Shown one piece after another: positions 21,448 through 31,539 of a stretch of 64,000 nt of DNA. The stretch is from positions 63,486,201 through 63,550,200 of the forward strand of contig CM059562.1 in NCBI GenBank assembly GCA_030386875.1, written 5' to 3'. Position 1 is the stretch's first letter. Each line of letters starts with the position of its first letter. The notes under the pieces are model-generated. The model had not been told where the DNA came from and searched no databases. It worked only from the letters and a program-made list of their open reading frames with translations. Position numbers and translations under genes: made by a program. Source of the DNA: Morinoia aosen (taxonomy: Eukaryota; Arthropoda; Malacostraca; Amphipoda; Talitridae).

Positions 21448-22767
21448 TCTTGTGGAAATATTTATGCAGCAAAGTTGGTTTTTTTACCTTCCTGTAAAGA
21501 AAATCATGAACAAGAAAATAGTGAAAATAATTCTGAAGGACTTTTGCAGAAAGTAGAGCAAATAAAAAGTTTACTTGAAGATTCTAATATAGAGTCATTG
21601 AAAGACACAATTGAAGCTCTCAAAAATGAAAGATCTGAATTGGAATCAATTATAAACGAGTATGATGAGAAATATGTAACTCTGAAAACAGATATACAAG
21701 TGAAATTTTCTGATGTAGACTCAATCATTAAATTCTTAGAGACGTTAATTTATGATTTATCTGAAAAGTTCGTTGCTCTCGAACCAAAAATTGTTTCAAA
21801 TGATGAACGACTATCAAGCATAGACTCAACATTGATGAAGAAAATTGATGAAATTGATGCTAAATTTGAAAACATTGATTCAAACATAATCAACCTAACA
21901 GACGTAAAAATTCCAGAGATTGAGGACAAATTGAAGAGTCTAGAGTCAGGTATTGAAACTAGAATCGATGAAAAGCTCTTAGTTAAAGAGTCGGCATTAA
22001 CCGATCAGATTAAAGGAGTTGAAGCTAAATTTGAGCTTGTGGACTCTAAGATAACCAATTTGATTGATGTTAAAATTCCTGAGATTCAAGAGAATTTCAA
22101 GAATCAAGAGTCAGTTATAGAAAATCAAATGGATGAAAAACTGAAGACTTTAGAAACTAAAATTGATGATCAAATTGATTCAAAGAACTTATTAATAAGT
22201 AATAAAGTTGAAGAACAAGAAATTAGTATAATTAATGTTGTGAATGAAAAAGAAATGAGCTTGCAGACATCACTTAATGATCAAATTGAAGAAAAGCTGA
22301 AGAGTTTAGAATCAACACTGAACAATACTGTTGAAGAAAAAAGTAAAAGCTTAGAGGCACATCTAACTGAATTAAGTGATAGAAACCTTTTTGTTATGGA
22401 AAGAACTGTAGCATTAGCACCTTCGTTTGTTGAAGTTGACAATAAGCTGAAAAATTTAGAGTCAACCATAACCTCATCCAGCGAAGAAAAATTCAATGGT
22501 CTTAACAAAATTATAATGGAATTACGAGCAGAGTCAGTCCCATTAAGAAAAATAGAAGAACTAGCTAAGAACTTGAGTGATGTAGAAAGTCTTTTCCAGG
22601 AGTTTTCAAGAGACATTATTTCAAATCAGAATGAAATCAGTCAGTTCAAATTAATGCTCCAGAATGAAACTGATAAAAATGTAAAATTAAACCAGGAAGT
22701 GGAAAGTTTGAGTGACCGAGTAAACAATTTGAAATCAATGAGAGTTAGAGAAAATTTAGAGAATTGA
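21445..22767 (+). CDS. long coiled-coil protein, possible fibre or tail shaft
   Basis: 440 aa, intact, very acidic/lysine-rich and almost entirely heptad-patterned after residue 25. An internal repeat of about 60 residues is visible: DAKFENIDSNIINLTDVKIP matches EAKFELVDSKITNLIDVKIP, each followed by an I/MDEKL segment. Shorter EKLKSLEST and EEKSKSLEAH units follow. The N terminus has two cysteines and no clear signal peptide or membrane segment. I do not recognise a family. A long trimeric or dimeric shaft would fit a receptor-binding or vertex fibre, and it precedes another fibre-like gene; this is inference. It starts at an exact TTTAAAAAATG box. Confidence 0.75.
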   Translation: MSCGNIYAAKLVFLPSCKENHEQENSENNSEGLLQKVEQIKSLLEDSNIESLKDTIEALKNERSELESIINEYDEKYVTLKTDIQVKFSDVDSIIKFLETLIYDLSEKFVALEPKIVSNDERLSSIDSTLMKKIDEIDAKFENIDSNIINLTDVKIPEIEDKLKSLESGIETRIDEKLLVKESALTDQIKGVEAKFELVDSKITNLIDVKIPEIQENFKNQESVIENQMDEKLKTLETKIDDQIDSKNLLISNKVEEQEISIINVVNEKEMSLQTSLNDQIEEKLKSLESTLNNTVEEKSKSLEAHLTELSDRNLFVMERTVALAPSFVEVDNKLKNLESTITSSSEEKFNGLNKIIMELRAESVPLRKIEELAKNLSDVESLFQEFSRDIISNQNEISQFKLMLQNETDKNVKLNQEVESLSDRVNNLKSMRVRENLEN

Positions 22768-22777
22768 AAATTTTATG

Positions 22778-22788
22778 TATAAAAAATG
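22778..22788 (+). promoter_or_regulatory. TATAAAAAATG variant start box (fibre-like gene)
   Basis: The same one-mismatch variant as at the phospholipase gene, ending in the ATG at 22786. Confidence 0.55.
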
Positions 22789-23484
22789 ATAGGCGTAAAT
22801 ATTTTTGGACAACAAGGAAAAAAATCATTTTTATCTTCACAACCAGGACCTCCTGGAATAGGTTTTAAATATCTTGATGAAGATCAAAATTTCGATTTAA
22901 ATAATAGAAGACTTGCAAATATTTCTTTTCCAATCGAAGAATTTGACGCTACGAACAAAAAATACGTTGACGAAGTTTTGGAAAATTTGAGGCTTCATCT
23001 CAGAAAATATATAGAGGTAAGAGAAAATCTTATCAATGAAAATTATCAGTTCAGAAGTGATTCTATCCAAGCATCTATAGATGAGAATACTACAAGTTTT
23101 CAAGAAAAACTCAGGGAAATTTTAACAAATCTCGATGAACATAGTAGAATATCTGAGGAAAAAATAGAGGTGATTCGAACAGGTACATTAGAACATACAG
23201 ACTTTTTGAAAAATGAGATAAAGAGGTTGGAAGAAGAGGTAATAAAAAGTGTGAAATTAGACTTCGCAAATCTCGAGAGAGTATTCAACGACATGAGTTC
23301 ATACATTGAAACTTTTAGAAATAATCTTCATGAACAGGATAGAGAAACAATCATAAATACAAATGAAATAGAAAAATTGAAACAGTCATCGCAAAAACTG
23401 GAGGATGACAGTGCTGATATTAAAAACAGATTAATATCGTTAGAGAATACTTTGAGACGAGAAACCGTTGAACCGTTGAACTAA
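22786..23484 (+). CDS. collagen-like/tail-fibre-like coiled-coil protein
   Basis: 232 aa, intact. The N terminus has a short collagen-like GPPGIG (about 21-26). Then comes a segment closely resembling the phage tail-fibre motif in which a layer of L.NI..P. is followed by DA.NK.YVDE (residues about 32-66, FDATNKKYVDEVL). The rest, about 66-232, is coiled coil with many charged heptads. The motif is known from trimeric fibres, so an attachment fibre is the most likely role. It lies 18 bases after the long coiled-coil gene and starts at a TATAAAAAATG variant of the start box. Confidence 0.75.
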   Translation: MIGVNIFGQQGKKSFLSSQPGPPGIGFKYLDEDQNFDLNNRRLANISFPIEEFDATNKKYVDEVLENLRLHLRKYIEVRENLINENYQFRSDSIQASIDENTTSFQEKLREILTNLDEHSRISEEKIEVIRTGTLEHTDFLKNEIKRLEEEVIKSVKLDFANLERVFNDMSSYIETFRNNLHEQDRETIINTNEIEKLKQSSQKLEDDSADIKNRLISLENTLRRETVEPLN

Positions 23485-23499
23485 AAAAACATGTTTTTT
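23484..23499. other. 16-bp perfect palindrome after the fibre-like gene
   Basis: AAAAAACATGTTTTTT begins at the last base of the stop codon. It could form a small hairpin in RNA and mark a 3' end; function is unproven. Confidence 0.45.
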
Positions 23500-23508
23500 A
23501 ATTGATGA

Positions 23509-23553
23509 ACTTAATAAAAAAGAAAAACACATTGAAGAATTAAACTTAATAAA
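23509..23553. repeat. about 45-bp direct repeat, left copy
   Basis: An AATAAAAAAGAAAAACACATT-like block followed by GAAGAATTAAACTTAAT. It matches about 23778-23821 with a few differences. The pair brackets the small coiled-coil gene, suggesting a local duplication. Confidence 0.6.
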
Positions 23554-23556
23554 ATG
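23546..23556 (+). promoter_or_regulatory. TTAATAAAATG variant start box (small coiled-coil gene)
   Basis: Weaker match, ending in the ATG at 23554. Confidence 0.35.
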
Positions 23557-23808
23557 GAAGATATTATTACAGATATTCAAAGAGAAGTTGTTCTCAATAC
23601 TGCAAAAATAAATCAATTGCAATTAGATGGTGATCAAATTCAAAATGATGTCGAATTAAATAGGGAAGTTATAACTCAATTAGAGTCAGATATCATTCAT
23701 CTTGAAACATTAATCAGTAACGATTCTTATGACACCAAAGGTAGCTTTTTCTCTCGTAATTGCCCAACGAGACAACCAATAAGAAAGAAAAATACATTGA
23801 AGAATTGA
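23554..23808 (+). CDS. small coiled-coil protein, possible fragment
   Basis: 84 aa. Residues 1-55 are heptad-patterned (TDIQREVVLNTAKINQLQLD...), then a short tail SRNCPTRQPIRKK. Direct repeats of about 45 bp flank it (around 23509-23553 and 23778-23821), and its own 3' end lies in the right one. It may be a duplicated remnant of a fibre-type gene rather than a separate gene. The start lies in a weaker version of the AT box (TTAATAAAATG). Confidence 0.5.
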   Translation: MEDIITDIQREVVLNTAKINQLQLDGDQIQNDVELNREVITQLESDIIHLETLISNDSYDTKGSFFSRNCPTRQPIRKKNTLKN

Positions 23809-23821
23809 ACTTAATGAAGTA
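23778..23821. repeat. about 45-bp direct repeat, right copy
   Basis: An AATAAGAAAGAAAAATACATT-like block followed by GAAGAATTGAACTTAAT. Here it forms the coding 3' end of the small protein, whereas the left copy is intergenic. Confidence 0.6.
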
Positions 23822-23899
23822 GCAAATTTAAAAAAAACAATGTTTACAATTGCTACGAACAGAAAATAAATATTGTAAAATCAGTTGTAGTTTATTAGT

Positions 23900-23910
23900 T
23901 ATATAAAATG
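23900..23910 (+). promoter_or_regulatory. TATATAAAATG variant start box (ATPase gene)
   Basis: Weaker match, ending in the ATG at 23908. It could equally be read as a TATA-like sequence. Confidence 0.4.
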
Positions 23911-24687
23911 GTGTATATGTGGAAAGACAGTAAAAGAAATAATCAAAAGAATCATTTTATTTTTCCTTCACCTTCTTTACGGTGTGTAATAGTCGGTAGA
24001 TCGAATTGTGGTAAAACCTGTTTATTGATCAGACTTCTTCTTGAGGAATATATCGATTTTACCAACCTGTTTCTTTATAGTAAATAAACAAAACAAGCAG
24101 AATATAAACTACTTAAAAATGCTTTTTTAAAAGGTTATAAACAGTCTGAAATAATTGAGCTTTTTAAAATTGGTAGTGGAAATATTGATACATTTCTCGA
24201 AGGCTTAGCTGTAAAACGCAGCGCAAAGGTAATCGTTAAATATTTTGAAGATATCACTTCTATTCCTGATCCTAGTGAAGTGGATGCTAAGAAAAAAAAT
24301 TTGTTTATATTCGATGACATCGCAACTGAAAAGAATCAGACACAAGCTGATAATTTTTACACCCGAGGCAGGCATAATAATTGCAGCTCGATTTACTTGA
24401 CTCAAAATTATTATTTATTACCTCGTCAGTCGATACGGACGAATGCAAACCTATTGATTCTATTTGAATTACCAACTAACGATTTAAGAAATATTGATAC
24501 GGACATTGTCTCAGGAGACATGTCCTTAGAAGAATTTATTGAATTTTGCAGTGATTCTTTCAAAATTCCTTATAGCTACATAATGATAAACAAAGACGTT
24601 CACCCATTAAAGGGAAAATACTTTAGGAATTTGAACCAAGTTTATATTCCGAAAAAGTATTTTAAAGACTTTGTACCTAGAATTTGA
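23908..24687 (+). pseudogene. FtsK/HerA-type genome-packaging ATPase, interrupted by a stop
   Basis: The frame would encode 259 aa, about the usual length for a Polinton packaging ATPase, which pumps DNA into the capsid. Walker A is VGRSNCGKT (residues about 29-37) and Walker B is LFIFDDIATE near 24301-24330. A sensor-like LTQNYYLLPRQSIRTNAN follows. An in-frame TAA at 24085-24087 (codon 60) lies between Walker A and Walker B, and the same frame continues open to 24687. The stop removes most of the protein unless read through. The gene sits next to the right terminal repeat and starts at a TATATAAAATG variant of the start box. Confidence 0.88.
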
Positions 24688-24737
24688 AACACCAGCCTAT
24701 ACACACACAGGGATTCAAGTATTGTAAATAGTTTATT

Positions 24738-24964
24738 ACATATTTTAAACGTTTTAAATTAATTTTTCAAAATAAGAATATTTTTTACTTTTCCAGTTAT
24801 TTCGTAAAATCATGGAGTATGAGGCTTCACAAGATCGTTCTTTAATTTCTGTAACCCTCCAAAAATCATGGATGAGGCTTTGTGGCTTTTCAAGGTCGTT
24901 CTTTAATTGCTGAAATCCTCCAAAAATCCTAAATTGGGCTGGCAAGCTCTTTCCTCTTACTACT
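24738..24964 (-). repeat. right terminal inverted repeat
   Basis: Reverse complement of the left end, starting AGTAGTAAG when read inward from 24964. It differs from the left arm by scattered substitutions and short indels, so the two arms have diverged or were never fully homogenised. The inner limit is approximate. Confidence 0.9.
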
Positions 24965-24970
24965 CAAAGA
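24965..24970. repeat. target-site duplication, right copy (CAAAGA)
   Basis: A perfect match to 11049-11054. It fixes the right border of the Maverick at 24964. Confidence 0.93.
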
Positions 24971-26737
24971 CTTGGAAGGCTAGCAAGCGAGGGGTCTGTA
25001 TAAAATGCCGAGTGGTAAAGTGGCTTGTACGCTGAGAAAGAATGAGTGCGTTGCGCCTGCGTTAAACAGTGATGAAGCCTTTCTTGAAAGGGTGGTCCAT
25101 TGCTGGATTTATTAGACGTAGAGGTAATGATGCGATAGAGATCCTCTTGAAAAGGACACCCCATGGAAAATATTATAAGTTAGATGTGCACCTGAGCCGA
25201 GATGTATGCGTTTGATGAAGACTTGGAAGGAATAACACGCCATGCTCTAGTTTAATTTAAGGTAGGATATACGTTAGACGTAGAAGATAAGTTGATGTTG
25301 TTTCCGTCAGCGCGTTGGTAAGCAGGCGCTGCTATCCAAAACACGTGTCAAGTTTTCCTAAACTGCGTAGCTGAAGACATTATCATAAAAAATTACTGCT
25401 ATAGTGTGCTTAATATCGGTCAACATTCGCATCTTTCCATAATAAGTTGGGGAATAGAATGAAGCTTTCCATTAGTAAGCTCACCAAAATAACTGCGACC
25501 GAAATGCAACCGGAGCTAGTTAGTGTAGAAAGCTGGGACTCGAAAAAGTCTCAGAATTCAGACACTCATTAACGTATTAACTTTGTTTAGAATTGCCTAT
25601 TGTGGACAAGTTCTAAACGTAGTTTTCTTCATGTCTTCTTGGTTATCTTCCAGTAGTGCTCTCGAGGGTACACTTGTGCTTCGCTGAATGACTAGTATAA
25701 GGAGATAAAACACAATAAATACAGAAAACGATGGGTGGACATTAATACCATTTTAACTGAGTTTATCTGAGTATTCACACTTTGAAGGTCAGGATTGATT
25801 GTTATTTATTCTGCGACCACATTTAATTAAATAATTCCTTTAATTGCGTAAGGAAGCAAACGCTGTTCTTATAAATACCAATCTTTGTGCCACATAGTTA
25901 GAAGTACGCGTACCCACAACCATTTACCATACCTATTCATCTTATTTAAGATGAAAATTACCATTCTTCACACCTCTTGCATCATTTTTCCAAGCATATT
26001 CGTGTTACGTCCAATTATAATTATTCTACAGTGTGCTTAATATCTTTTCCTAACATCTATTACTGAACGAGTACAAACCTCATTTAAATGGCGAAACACA
26101 CTAAAACTCAAGGAAAGTAAATGACATTTAAAATAATTCATAATTCTAAACAGTTATTCATAAATTTATCATACACGTTTCGGAAAAGTTAGAAGTCAGA
26201 TCGCTTGTTGTATTTTTAAATTTCCTGTCATCGGAACTTACCTTGTACCTTCAGTGCAGAAATTTTCAGCCTTTTCAGTGTAAAGGAAGTGCGCTGGTGC
26301 GCAGTAAAATGATCAAAAACACCACAAGCTCTTTTGAAGGTATTTCATCTATTCTAAGATTAGAAACAACATCAAGATATCAAGTTTGAAGGAAACAACA
26401 TGAATTTTGCTTATAAATAATATTATTTTTCTGGTTTCAAGAAAATTTTCACGATTTCTTTGCGTTTCGTGTGTCAATGCTGAAATAAGGTATCCTGGGA
26501 AAAGATGACATGCACTAATTAATACCAGTATTATTTCATTTGAGGCAAGTAGCTTCTATTTCTTTACAAACGAACGAAAGTAAAACCAAGACATCCAATT
26601 CATCTGTCCTTACAGCGTCAGACAAAGACAAATTATCGATAGAAAATAGACAGATATTTATCCCATTGAAAAACTGCCAAATTAGTCTTTAAAAAATTGT
26701 CGAAACTCATTGGCATATCTTCTTTCTAAGCTTCTGC
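24971..26737. other. non-coding flank right of the Maverick
   Basis: No exon, RNA gene or transposon recognised; only short featureless frames. Confidence 0.4.
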
Positions 26738-26941
26738 CGTGCACATGTGCATACTACACAGCCCACCGCTATACCGCGGGCACACCACCCACGCATACTT
26801 CACGGCCCACCACCGCACCGCGTGCACACCACCCACCCATACTTCACGGTCCACCCCCGCACAGCGTGCACACCACCCACGCATACTTCACGGCCCACCA
26901 CTGCACCGCGGGCACACCATCCACGTATACCTCACGACCCA
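26738..26941. repeat. GC-rich minisatellite, 44-bp unit, about 4-5 copies
   Basis: Units such as TGCACACCACCCACCCATAC... recur every 44 bases, the first copy being degenerate. Because 44 is not a multiple of three, open frames appear in all three + strand frames and are artefacts of composition. The array is strikingly GC-rich against its surroundings. Confidence 0.85.
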
Positions 26942-29900
26942 CAGGTGAGCTGCCAGTGTAGCGGTTAAAAATCGCTGCCCACGAGAATGCAAAACTTGGG
27001 CAGCTCTTTGTCGGCAGCCTTTCTCCCTTTATCGCTGAAAATTAAGCTAGTCCATCTGGTAGAAAGTAGCGTGTGGCATCAACGATGGTTTCAAACTAGT
27101 TGTTAATCCCCTCGTGAAAATTATATAAGTTTGACAAACCCAGCAATCCTTCCTGATCAACTTCTCAGTAATTAGGTAGCCGGCTTCGTTTTGAAACCCA
27201 TCGTTCTCCAGCGTATTTCCTCTTGATGTGTATATGCAACAAAGGAAATTCTCATGATATGATCCAGGTGCAGAAAAAATATCTTTTTTACCCATGCATG
27301 ATACCTCGGTGTTTCAACGATAGCGCTTCTGCAGCGGCATAGCGATTCATCTACTCTCATGTATGGCACAGACAACACGCAGGGCACACTCAGCGAGCAT
27401 CATTCGCAGGGCTACCAGTGCAGGGCATGCCAAATGGACAAGCGATTCAAACGTATAAGAGTTGTTTTCAGTAATTTAGATCATTTCTAGAATGTCATCA
27501 ACATCTCCTGAGACTACCTTCAGTCATACTCAGACATGCTTTCAAGTGTAACTAACTTTTAACATTTATTTAAACAGAAATTTTATTAAGAAATAGTTAT
27601 TGTGTAATCTTCTCGGCTACATATTTAAAATTCACTTGGAAACTGTCCATCGTAGACTGAGTAAGTGATAAAAGTCTGGGAAAAACTGGATCAAAAATGC
27701 TAATTTTGATTAATATGAGCATAAAAAGGCTTAGATGTTATTAGTAAAATAAATCATCATCTCGCCATTTCAACAGATAAACTCGATCATTATTGGTTCA
27801 ACTTTTCTGTCATCGAACATTCAGCCTTCGTTTGATAACTCGTAGGCAAATATTCGAATGGGAATGCATTATGTAATTCAAAAAAGTCTCTATATAGGTT
27901 TTGATCATCTTACTGCTCTTTTTCTATTTCACAGCTCACTCAGAAAGCAGCTCAAACTACCAAGATCTTTTGATTCTCTACGAGAACCGATTTATAGCAT
28001 TATCACAGTTGATAGAATTATTGCCAAAAACTTTGAGTAATAAACAACTCGTAATCATCATGGTATTTATAAATACTAATTGTATATTTTCGGCGCATGG
28101 AAATTTAAACATTACGTCACCCATAGTGTTGATCATTGTAGTCTCAGTTGACAAGTTAAATATGACTGGGATGAAATAATTTGGTAATGATTTATTTTTT
28201 CATTTGATGTATTTACATTGGAAATGTAAGCCAAGAAAGTAATTCCTTGAGGCAATGACTCTAGATCGTAAATCCTAAAAATTTATGAAATTATTAAGTT
28301 AATCAATAAAAGGAGTGTCGATTTTGCTCCAGAAAGCACATCAACTCATGCTAGTGTTTTCAGATACTACTAAAATAAGCTCCTTATAGCATTTGCAAGG
28401 AACGATCACCCTTTATATTGAATCGATCATCAGTCAACTTATCGAGTTACGTTGGCATGGCATTGATATTTTAGGAAATTGAAATATCATTAATTAAAAC
28501 TAACAGCTGTAGATAAAACTACGTACTGTATATGTTACATAGAAAAAATTCAGATGTTGGAATGCTCTATTAAACATAATTACAAGTATTCCAGTTTGCT
28601 TTTACTCCGCTGAATTTGGAATTTTGAAAGTCAATGAAAATAATAATAATTGTTGATTCAAAAATGCATTCATGCAAATATTAATAGCTAACTGTGCAAC
28701 GTTTCTAAAGACCTGAATCAACCCAGTTATGTAAAATTTTTGTAACTAGTCAGGCACTCCGAAATCGAGGCACGTAAAGCGAGGTTATCTTCAAGACCCA
28801 GTCAAACTATGAAGAGCAAATAATACAACTTCGCGGTTCATCAGAATCTGTAAAATCTGCAAAACGACATCGCTCAAAAACTTTGAGAAAACAACACTCG
28901 CGTAACTTTCTTCTCAATGGTGAGGCTTTCCTGGATATTGGCAGAGCAAGGATGTGTCATTCAAAAATCTTAAGGGTTCTATTCTCGACTGGTAGGTATC
29001 TCCAAGAAAAATTAATTTAAAATAAAATTTACTTACTATTATTGGCAGCAAATGAATACTGGGAAGATGCAATGTCAAACGCAACCAATTTGAAATAGAA
29101 CGAGCTTTTCACATATCTAAAAACGTCCGATTATTGAAGAATTTCTAAGCAAATAATGCAAGTCATTTTGGTGTAAAAATACTTAGATTGTACGCAGTAT
29201 TTAAAAACATTATATACCTGCATTTTATTACATTTTCCTTGATCTTTTGAAAATGTTGCTGCTCACATATGTACTGAACAGAAACAACTAGAGCAAAATC
29301 AGTTAGCTATATCGCATTTACCCGAAACCGTATGTTATAAAGTTGCAGAGATTCTCACAGTCGCATGATACGACGGAGGCAATCATCGAGTGAGGGACTT
29401 TCAGTACAGTACTTGTCTGCTGAAAAAGTTATGTGAGTGAACCAAAGAGATTTGAACCCTTGGATAGTTTTGCACCAAAACGATTCGGTTCAGGCGAGGT
29501 TCTTAGAATTTTTGAGGGAAGAGAAAAAATGAAGGGCATTAATTTTGAATTACGCTCCACAATTATTGGTTTTATAGCGCAATTCATGAATTTATCAGTG
29601 CTTCCCGGAGATGCCTGCAGCTGCGGCTCGGTTCATTTCGCCTGCTAGACCATCCCAAGGGATTACTGCTTTACAAAATGGTTGAGTAAAAATTAATTAA
29701 AAGTTATACATTAGAGATTGCTTCCGAACGGACTATTTGCAGAAAAAACATGTACGACACCGTAGAATTTCAAGAAGTTCCTGCACAACGACTCAAGCAT
29801 TTTGGTAGAAAATTCCTCCTCTCGACAGTTTCTACTCCGATTTCGCTCGTAGAATTTTACGCCACGGAAAAAAGGGGAAAGTGCTCCCCGACCATAAATT

Positions 29901-31260
29901 CAAACAACTCGAGAAGGCAATTGGTGGAGTTTAGGTGTACAGTAGCAGTGAAACACTGTGGACACAGATCCATGTATCGTTATAATGCCGATCTTGCTGC
30001 GAAATTTTCCATAAATATGAAACTGCAGTGCATCCAGCACATCCTCAGTGTCAATCTAGATCGAATCGGAAGCCTGTGGTGAAGGCAGAAGTTCACTTCA
30101 TACTACTGACCGATTCTACGTCACAGAGCAAAGCCCGGTGAGACTCTTGGTAACGAAAGGTCTTCAAAAAAATAGTGCCTGGTGGACAGAAAAGCTAGCG
30201 CGAATGGCAGGGTGCTACCAAAGGCAATGTCGTTCGATGGCTCTGCCTGGAGTCCAATGACCGCCCGAGCTTTGGCTGCAGCTTAAATAAGCTGTTTGGT
30301 GTAGTCAGGGCCCAGAAACGCTACATGCGAAATGGGGAGTGCAGCCTGCTGGCGCAAAAAAATATTCATGAGCATATGAAGCGTTTTCGAAGAAGTGGTG
30401 GAAAGATGGAAAATGACGGGAATAAAAGCGACTCGTATCTGAAGGTTCTCACTTTTGGATTTGAATGGGCAAAGAATTTTTCAAAACTAAAAGCCATGAA
30501 TCTAAATACAAGCCGAGGTTATCACGCATGACGATTTGGAAAGGAAATATTGACGATTCTCTTTGACACTAGCATCCCGAAAATTGAAAGATTCCGCAAA
30601 TTGAGTCATGAATTTGTTTTTGAGCATGAGTTTTTTTATTCAATCTGCCTTGATTCCCATGACAATACTATTTAGGCACGTTCTCTCAACGGAAGAATCA
30701 ATTTGAAATTTGGCTGTCTCTGAATTCATTAGACAAAGGTTGTTAATTACATAGCTAGATCCATGGAGTTACTTAAGTTTGCCTATCTCTCAAGTAATAA
30801 CATATACAAGTTGGCAATGGTAGAAAATTGGTCTAATTTTTTAAGCATAAGTTTGAACTAAAAAAATTATCCTCGTATAAAACTCAACTGTCCACGCTAA
30901 ATTCTAGACTGCTACAAAATTTGTTGATAGCAATGGGAAAACGACGAATTCATCTGATTCTAACACACAACCTGAAATGAAAACCCGAAATAACTCACTA
31001 CGAGCCATGTGTCGGGGTCAGACGCGTTTGACTTCGGAAGAACCTCGCCATATCATATGGATCTCATTTTAAAGTTCCTCCAAACTGCACAATGTGCGCC
31101 GTGGCGCCAGGTCCTGGATGATATCGCAGGCAGCAGCGGCGCACATCACGAGCAGCGCAGCCTCCGCCGGCCTGGCGAGCTGGGAGGGCCGAGTGTGAAG
31201 GAAGCCTCCCGCCTCGTCTGAAGGGCCGGGTGTCGCGAAAGTAAACACAGCGAACATCTC
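26942..31260. other. largely featureless stretch with a GC-rich patch near its end
   Basis: No recognisable gene. A CpG-rich patch at about 31090-31230 has overlapping open frames on both strands, which is expected from composition. It could be a first exon or CpG island, but no motif supports one. An open frame at 29750-30082 has no recognisable domain. Confidence 0.35.
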
Positions 31261-31539
31261 GGGGTTGGCTGACGAATATTTTTTCTGTCGTAACACTGGT
31301 AGGGATAAACTTTCTCACTCAATTGAAAATTTTGTAAATCCGATGAGGATCGCGGGGTTGACTGAGGAATATTTTTTCTGTAGCAGCACTGGTATGGATA
31401 AACTTTCTTATTCAATGGGAAATTCTGTAAGCCCGACGAGCATCCGGGGATTGACTAACGAATATTTTTTCTGCGGTAATCTGCCATGGTAAGGATCGAC
31501 TTTTATATTCAATAGGAAATTGGACTCTATCTTCAGTAG
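31261..31539. repeat. 93-bp tandem repeat, three copies
   Basis: Copies begin at 31261, 31354 and 31447 and share GAATATTTTTTCTG, followed by a conserved GATAAACTTTC block in the first two. The unit is 31 codons, and the + strand frame 31265-31492 stays open, giving a repeated EYFFC....GxDKLS-type peptide. Whether it is translated is unknown. Confidence 0.75.

Larger units (their letters stand above)
11055..24964 (+). mobile_element. complete Maverick/Polinton (endogenous adintovirus-like element)
   Basis: A 13,910-bp element with 5'-AGTAGTAAG termini, terminal inverted repeats of about 225 bp and a perfect 6-bp target duplication. It carries the hallmark gene set of the family: protein-primed family B polymerase, retroviral-type integrase, adenain-like protease, packaging ATPase, and penton-like and major capsid proteins. 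It also has a phospholipase A2 protein and coiled-coil/fibre proteins, as in adintoviruses. Every gene is on the + strand, with gaps mostly under 100 bp or small overlaps. Five lesions are visible: a polymerase stop and two polymerase frameshifts, a protease stop and an ATPase stop. This copy is therefore not autonomous. The perfect target duplication and otherwise open genes point to a fairly recent insertion. Confidence 0.95.

Noticed and set aside
26710-26968. Three overlapping forward frames rich in His, Pro and Thr
   Set aside because: Products of the 44-bp GC-rich tandem repeat; no start context or conserved domain.
31064-31415. Overlapping minus-strand frames in the CpG-rich patch
   Set aside because: GC-rich DNA lowers stop frequency in every frame; no domain, and the frames run into the 93-bp repeat.
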